Source: Megascapheus bottae
Taxonomy: Eukaryota > Chordata > Mammalia > Rodentia > Geomyidae
Assembly (NCBI GenBank): GCA_024803745.1
Contig: JANJXV010000193.1
Coordinates: forward strand, 1,054,001 to 1,118,000
Reading direction: 5' to 3'
DNA length: 64,000 bases
The notes under the pieces are model-generated. The model worked only from the letters and a program-made list of their open reading frames with translations, did not search any database and had not been told where the DNA came from. Position numbers and translations under genes: made by a program. Positions 59,715 through 64,000 of this stretch are shown one piece after another (the stretch's first letter is position 1; the number at the start of each line of letters is the position of its first letter).

Positions 59715-60628
59715 AAGCTTAGGGATGGTGCCTAGGCCCAGAGTTCAAGTCCCAAGACCCACAAAAAAATAACAAGGCAAGCCAGGTGTTGGTGGCTCAC
59801 GCCTGTCATCCTAGCTACTCAGGAGACTGAGATCTGAGGACCATGGTTCAAAGCCAGCCTGGCACAAAATTCCATGAGACTCCTTTCCAATTACCCACCA
59901 TAAAATGTTTAATGGCTTGTGGCATATCATGGTAGAGCAATTGTGGTATCAAAAAAATAAGTCAGGGGAGTAGATTTAGGTTATAAATGGAATTATTCCA
60001 TTGAAAAGGAACTACATTATATGATGACATATGCTGGTACTCTGAGAATATTGCAAAATCTTAGGGTATCAAGTAATAATACTGTGAAGTACACCAAGAA
60101 TGTTAATGTTCTATGGCTTGCATAATAATCACTTGGGGAAGAAACTTTTTTTTCTTTTTTTTGGCAGGGGGATTTGTAAGGGTTGAACTCTGGGCCTGGG
60201 CACTGTTCCTGAGCTATTCAACTCAAGGCTATCACCCTACCTATGAAGCCACAGTGCCATTTCCCATATTCTAGTGGTTAACTGTCGATGAGAGTCTCAT
60301 AGACTTTCTAATGCCCAGGCTGGCTTTGAACCAAATCTTTAGATATCAGCCTGATATCTGAGTAGCTAGGATTACAGGTATAAGGCACTGCACCTGGCAA
60401 GAAATTTATTTCTTGCTGTTTTATACTACAAATTTACTGTATGTTTTACTTTTTCAAAAAGACTGAGGAAGACCTTTGTTCTGTATATAATGGGAAGAGG
60501 GATAGGGAGCTGTGAGCAGAACAACTGAGGGGCAATACTCAGGGTAGGACAATAGCCTTAACTAAAGAGCTCACGGCCCAAGGTCCAAGCCCCATGACTT
60601 TCCCCACTACCCCACAAAAAAAGGGAAA
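59715..60628. mobile_element. Copy B SINE group 5
   Basis: Geo and B1-like 59,715-59,958 (+), composite 60,155-60,400 (-), Geo 60,505-60,628 (+). Confidence 0.8.
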
Positions 60629-61484
60629 ATAATTGGAGATTGGAGAGGATTTTCTAAAAAGAATATATAGAAATAGTAGTTCAAAATGTAGAAAGAAGTT
60701 CAATATTAACAGTCATGAGAAAAATTAAAATTACATTGAAATCTTTACTTTAAGTATATTAACATAAATATAGTTTTAAACAAAAAGATCCACATACACA
60801 CACACAAACACACACACACACACGCATACAAAAAAACAACTTTCAAAGTCTAACTATTAATGGGAAGGTAGTGAGAAGAAGTAGAACTTTGGAATAGTTC
60901 TGCAAGGAATATAAAACAATCAAAAATTGCGTGGAGAGTGCTAAAAAAGTACTAAATATAGAATTACATAGAAATATGGTCCAACACTTCTATTTCTAGA
61001 TTTGTACCTAACGGAAGAGAAAGCAGAGACTAGAACAAATATGTGGAGAATCCATTCACAACTATTAATAATAATCCAAAGATAGAAATATGCAAAACAA
61101 TGCATTGAAAAGGAAGAACATTTTACTATATTTTACAGATGAATCTTGATTACAGTAAACTAAAAATACAGCAGTCATAAAGGAAGAGCTAGGGTATGTT
61201 TTCCCTTCCAGAGCTTCCAAGGATCAACAAACCCTTAGAGCCAAAAAGCACGATGGTTCCAGAGAATGGAGTAGAGAGGAACAGGAGTTGAATGTTTAAT
61301 GATTATACATGGAAGATGAAAATTGCTCTAGATGGGGAGAATGAAGACGGAACTGTACTCTAAACAATGGTTATGTAGCCACACAGGATGGGACACACCT
61401 ATACTCCGTGATCTTGGGAAACTCAAGAAGGATTTCTAGCAAACCTGGATGCATGGAAAGATCTATCATAAAAACAAATGTGGA
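60629..61484. other. AT-rich sequence with (CA)n, copy B
   Basis: Counterpart of 20,969-21,825, (CA)n at 60,790-60,824. No gene recognised. Confidence 0.5.
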
Positions 61485-61908
61485 GGGGCTGGGAGTTTGG
61501 CATAGTTGTAGAGTGCTTGTATGAAGACGAAGTTTCAATTCCGCAGTACCACATACACAGAAAAAAACCAGAAGTAGTGCTGTGGCTCAAGTAGAAGATC
61601 ACTAGGCTTGAGGAAAGCTGAAGGACAGTGCTTAAACCGAGTTTAAAAAAACCCAGAAAGCTGAGCATGATGGGGTGGTGGCTCACTTCTATAATCCTAG
61701 ATATTCAGGAGGCTGAGATCTGAGGATCAAGGTTTAAAGCCATCCTGGCACAAAAAGACCGGAGACACTTATCGCCAATTTACCTTTAGAAAATGGGAAG
61801 TGGGGCTTGGCTCCAGGCTAAGGTGGTAGCCTGGAGCTGAAGAGCTCAGGGATAGTGCCCAGGCTGAGTTCAAGATCTATGACCCACAAAAAAAACCCCA
61901 AAAAAAAT
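61485..61908 (+). mobile_element. Copy B SINE group 6
   Basis: IDL-Geo 61,485-61,650 and composite 61,655-61,908, counterparts of 21,826 and 22,001. Confidence 0.84.
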
Positions 61909-62339
61909 AAGATGGAAAAAATTGGATTCTGTGAATTTTATCAGGCATATAAATGTCTTTTTTTACGGTTGAAATAACAAATTGTTTGGAAAAAAGTTTT
62001 TATCTAGAAATGTACACTACAAATGGAATTAAGAACAAACACAAAATATGCAAAAGATACAAATTATCACAATATGGGTATCCTGCTTCTGTATCTTTCA
62101 CTGATTCCTGTTCAAATGAGTCACATATTCTGAATGATTTCTCGCAGTCGGTATATGCCACAAGTGTTAGCTTGTACTCTACTTCTTGGGAAAAAAAAGC
62201 AAATACTAAGCAAATATGTGTTAGATTTTGTCAACAGTGATATTTCAAATATATATCCCTACTCATTGCATTATTTAATATCAATGCCGGAATCTAACTT
62301 ACACTGGCAGAATCTTCAATCTTTTGAGAATCTTCAAAA

Positions 62340-63170
62340 GGGTGTGTAAATATTTAGGATCGTTATGTCTTCCTGGAGGAAAGATCCCTTTAGTAGTATG
62401 TAGTAACCTTCTTTGTCTTTTCTTACTATTTTTAGTTTGAAGTCTATTGTATCTGATATGAGGATGGCAACTCCAGCCTGTTTATGGGGGCAGTTAGCTT
62501 GATAGAGTTTATTCCAACCTCTCACTTTCAAAAGATGATTGTTTTGGGGTAAGATGTGTCTCTAGAAGACAGCAGAACGATGGCTCTTGATTTTGATCCA
62601 ACTAGACAGCCTATGAAATTTAATTGGAGAGTTAAGTCCATTGATATTGAGAGTTAGGATTGAGAGATATTTATTAGTTCCCACCATTTTAAAAAGCTTT
62701 TAGTAGGGCCTGTGTCTTGACAGTTCTTGTGGTCCTTAGATGGTATGCTGTTTAGGTGCCATTTCTTTCCATATATTGCATTTATTTTGGTTTTCTATGT
62801 ATAGAGCATCTTTGTGAATTCTCGGTAGTGTTGGTTTTGTTTCGACATATTGTTGCAGCTTTTCCCTGGAATGGAATGTTTTTATTGTTCCCTCAGTCAT
62901 GAATGAGAGCTTAGCTGGCTACATTATTCTTGGTTGGTAGTTATTTGATTTAAGGGCATGACATATATGCTTATAGTCACTTCGTGCTTGCATGGTCTCT
63001 TCTGAGACATCTGGGGTTATTTTGAATGGTTTGCCTTTATAGGTTACTGATCCCTTTTCCCTGGCTGCCTTTAGGATCTTTTCTTTCGTTTCTATTGATC
63101 CAATTCGGATCACAATGTGGCGGTCGGATGTTCTTTTCTGGTCAGGTCTGTTTGGGGTTCTAAAAGCTTC
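62340..63170 (-). pseudogene. L1 endonuclease fragment, copy B
   Basis: Carries the endonuclease start and core up to ILNIYTP, then stops at 62,340, with no RT or 3' end. The ORF1 C-terminal part is at 62,919-63,113. A retrotransposed L1 normally loses its 5' end, not its 3' end, so this shape points to later deletion or recombination. It lacks the 1.97 kb present in copy A. Confidence 0.87.
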
Positions 63171-63891
63171 TCATATGTGGATGGGCCTGCCCTTCTGGAT
63201 ATTTGGGAAATTCTCTGAGATGATTCCCTGAAGTATATTTCCAATACCATTGACCTCTTTCTCCACGCCCTCCTCAATACCAACTAGCCTTAAATTAGGC
63301 TTCCTAATTGTATCTTGGACCTCCTGAAGCGCTCTCTCATATTTCCTAGATTTGGATTGACTCATTTTCTGTTCTTTATAATACCTAAATTATCTTCAGC
63401 CACGGAAATTCTCTCCTCTGCAATGTCTAACCTGCTATCAAAGCTATCTACTTTATTTTTCATCTCCCTTGCATCCCTTGTTTTAGATCATGTATGGATT
63501 TCTTTATCTCCTTGATTTCCTTTTGAGTGGTTAGCTCAGTAGCTTTATTTTCTTTGGACATTTGCTGGAGTTTGGTCACGTTTTTATTTGTGGATTCTTT
63601 GAATTCATCCATCTTTCTTTGAAAAACCTTTATTATGGCCTCCTTTATGGCTTCTTCTTTTTCACTTATCACCTTGTTTTTGCTTTCCTCTTGTTCAGGT
63701 ATGGCTTCCTCCATTATCTCTTTCTTTATATTTTCACATTTTTCATTAATGATGTTTATCAATTGCATTTGTGTAGCAATTGGAAGACTCTCCTCTAGGT
63801 TTGCCAGTGACTGTTCCATTGTCTGTTTACATTGGGTGGGGGATGTTGTTTCTTGATTTGACATTTTTCTTGAGTTTCTTGTTCTGCCCAT
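63171..63891 (-). pseudogene. L1 ORF1, broken, copy B
   Basis: Same ORF1 as copy A and the same ATGA-overlap split at about 63,362-63,365. Extra lesions are a 28-bp deletion near 63,470 with a TTGC repeat at its ends, and CGA to TGA in the second part (end of the frame at 63,171). The coiled-coil half is still open for 143 codons. Confidence 0.9.
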
Positions 63892-64000
63892 TTGAAAATG
63901 GGAGCAAGATTACTACTAAATACGATTATAGTTTTTCAGATATAACCAACCTAGACCTCTGTAGCTGGCAGACACTAGATGTTCACAAGTTTTGATTGGT
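63892..64000 (-). other. Probable L1 5' UTR start, copy B
   Basis: Counterpart of 26,234-26,342; cut by the window end. Confidence 0.4.

Overview
This is nuclear DNA from a mammal, most likely a rodent of the Geomyoidea (kangaroo rats, pocket mice, gophers). The window holds no intact host gene. It is packed with short SINEs of three recurring kinds: a tRNA-Ala-like head, a B1/7SL-like head, and a common right monomer. The tRNA-Ala-like head fused to that monomer matches what I remember of IDL-Geo, described as restricted to Geomyoidea. LINE-1 (L1) fragments, (TC)n, (CTTT)n and (CA)n arrays fill much of the rest. The lineage call rests on memory of the SINE family and has not been searched.

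The main structure is a direct tandem duplication with a period of about 39 kb. Bases 1-26,342 (copy A) align collinearly with 39,084-64,000 (copy B). By eye the identity is about 97-99 percent. The offset is 39,083 bp at the start, 39,636-39,667 bp through the middle and 37,658 bp at the end. A few large indels explain the offset changes: 582 bp missing from copy A, about 1,970 bp of L1 extra in copy A, about 80 bp missing from copy A near 13,440, and 28 bp missing from copy B in L1 ORF1. Bases 26,343-39,083 are seen only once because the window ends inside copy B.

Each copy carries one KRAB zinc-finger gene relic on the minus strand. It has a 127-bp KRAB-A exon, a roughly 90-bp KRAB-B exon, and a long 3' exon with a linker and a decaying C2H2 array. 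Both copies share a stop between linker and fingers, so the gene was probably dead, or KRAB-only, before the duplication. Each copy then gained its own lesions. Copy A has a nonsense codon in KRAB-A and another early in the linker. Copy B keeps KRAB-A open but has lost the aligned KRAB-B splice acceptor and has two nonsense codons in its fingers.

Layout of copy A: 1-3,850 SINE-rich; 4,295-4,990 a coding-like minus-strand relic of unknown family; 6,697-8,058 a segment that recurs inverted at 26,790-28,163; 9,200-13,440 GC-richer sequence without a recognised gene; 13,441-14,330 a rearranged old L1; 14,700-19,918 the KRAB-ZNF relic; 20,050-22,256 SINEs; 22,685-26,240 a mosaic L1. The single-copy part then has two L1s fused head to tail (28,165-33,785), a repeat-poor stretch (33,970-35,060), and a cluster of three older L1 3' ends (36,815-39,050) that abuts the start of copy B. 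Every L1 except one inverted half lies on the minus strand.

I see no evidence of a new functional system. The interest lies in how a duplicated KRAB-ZNF relic decays and how L1 sequence has recombined inside a segmental duplication.
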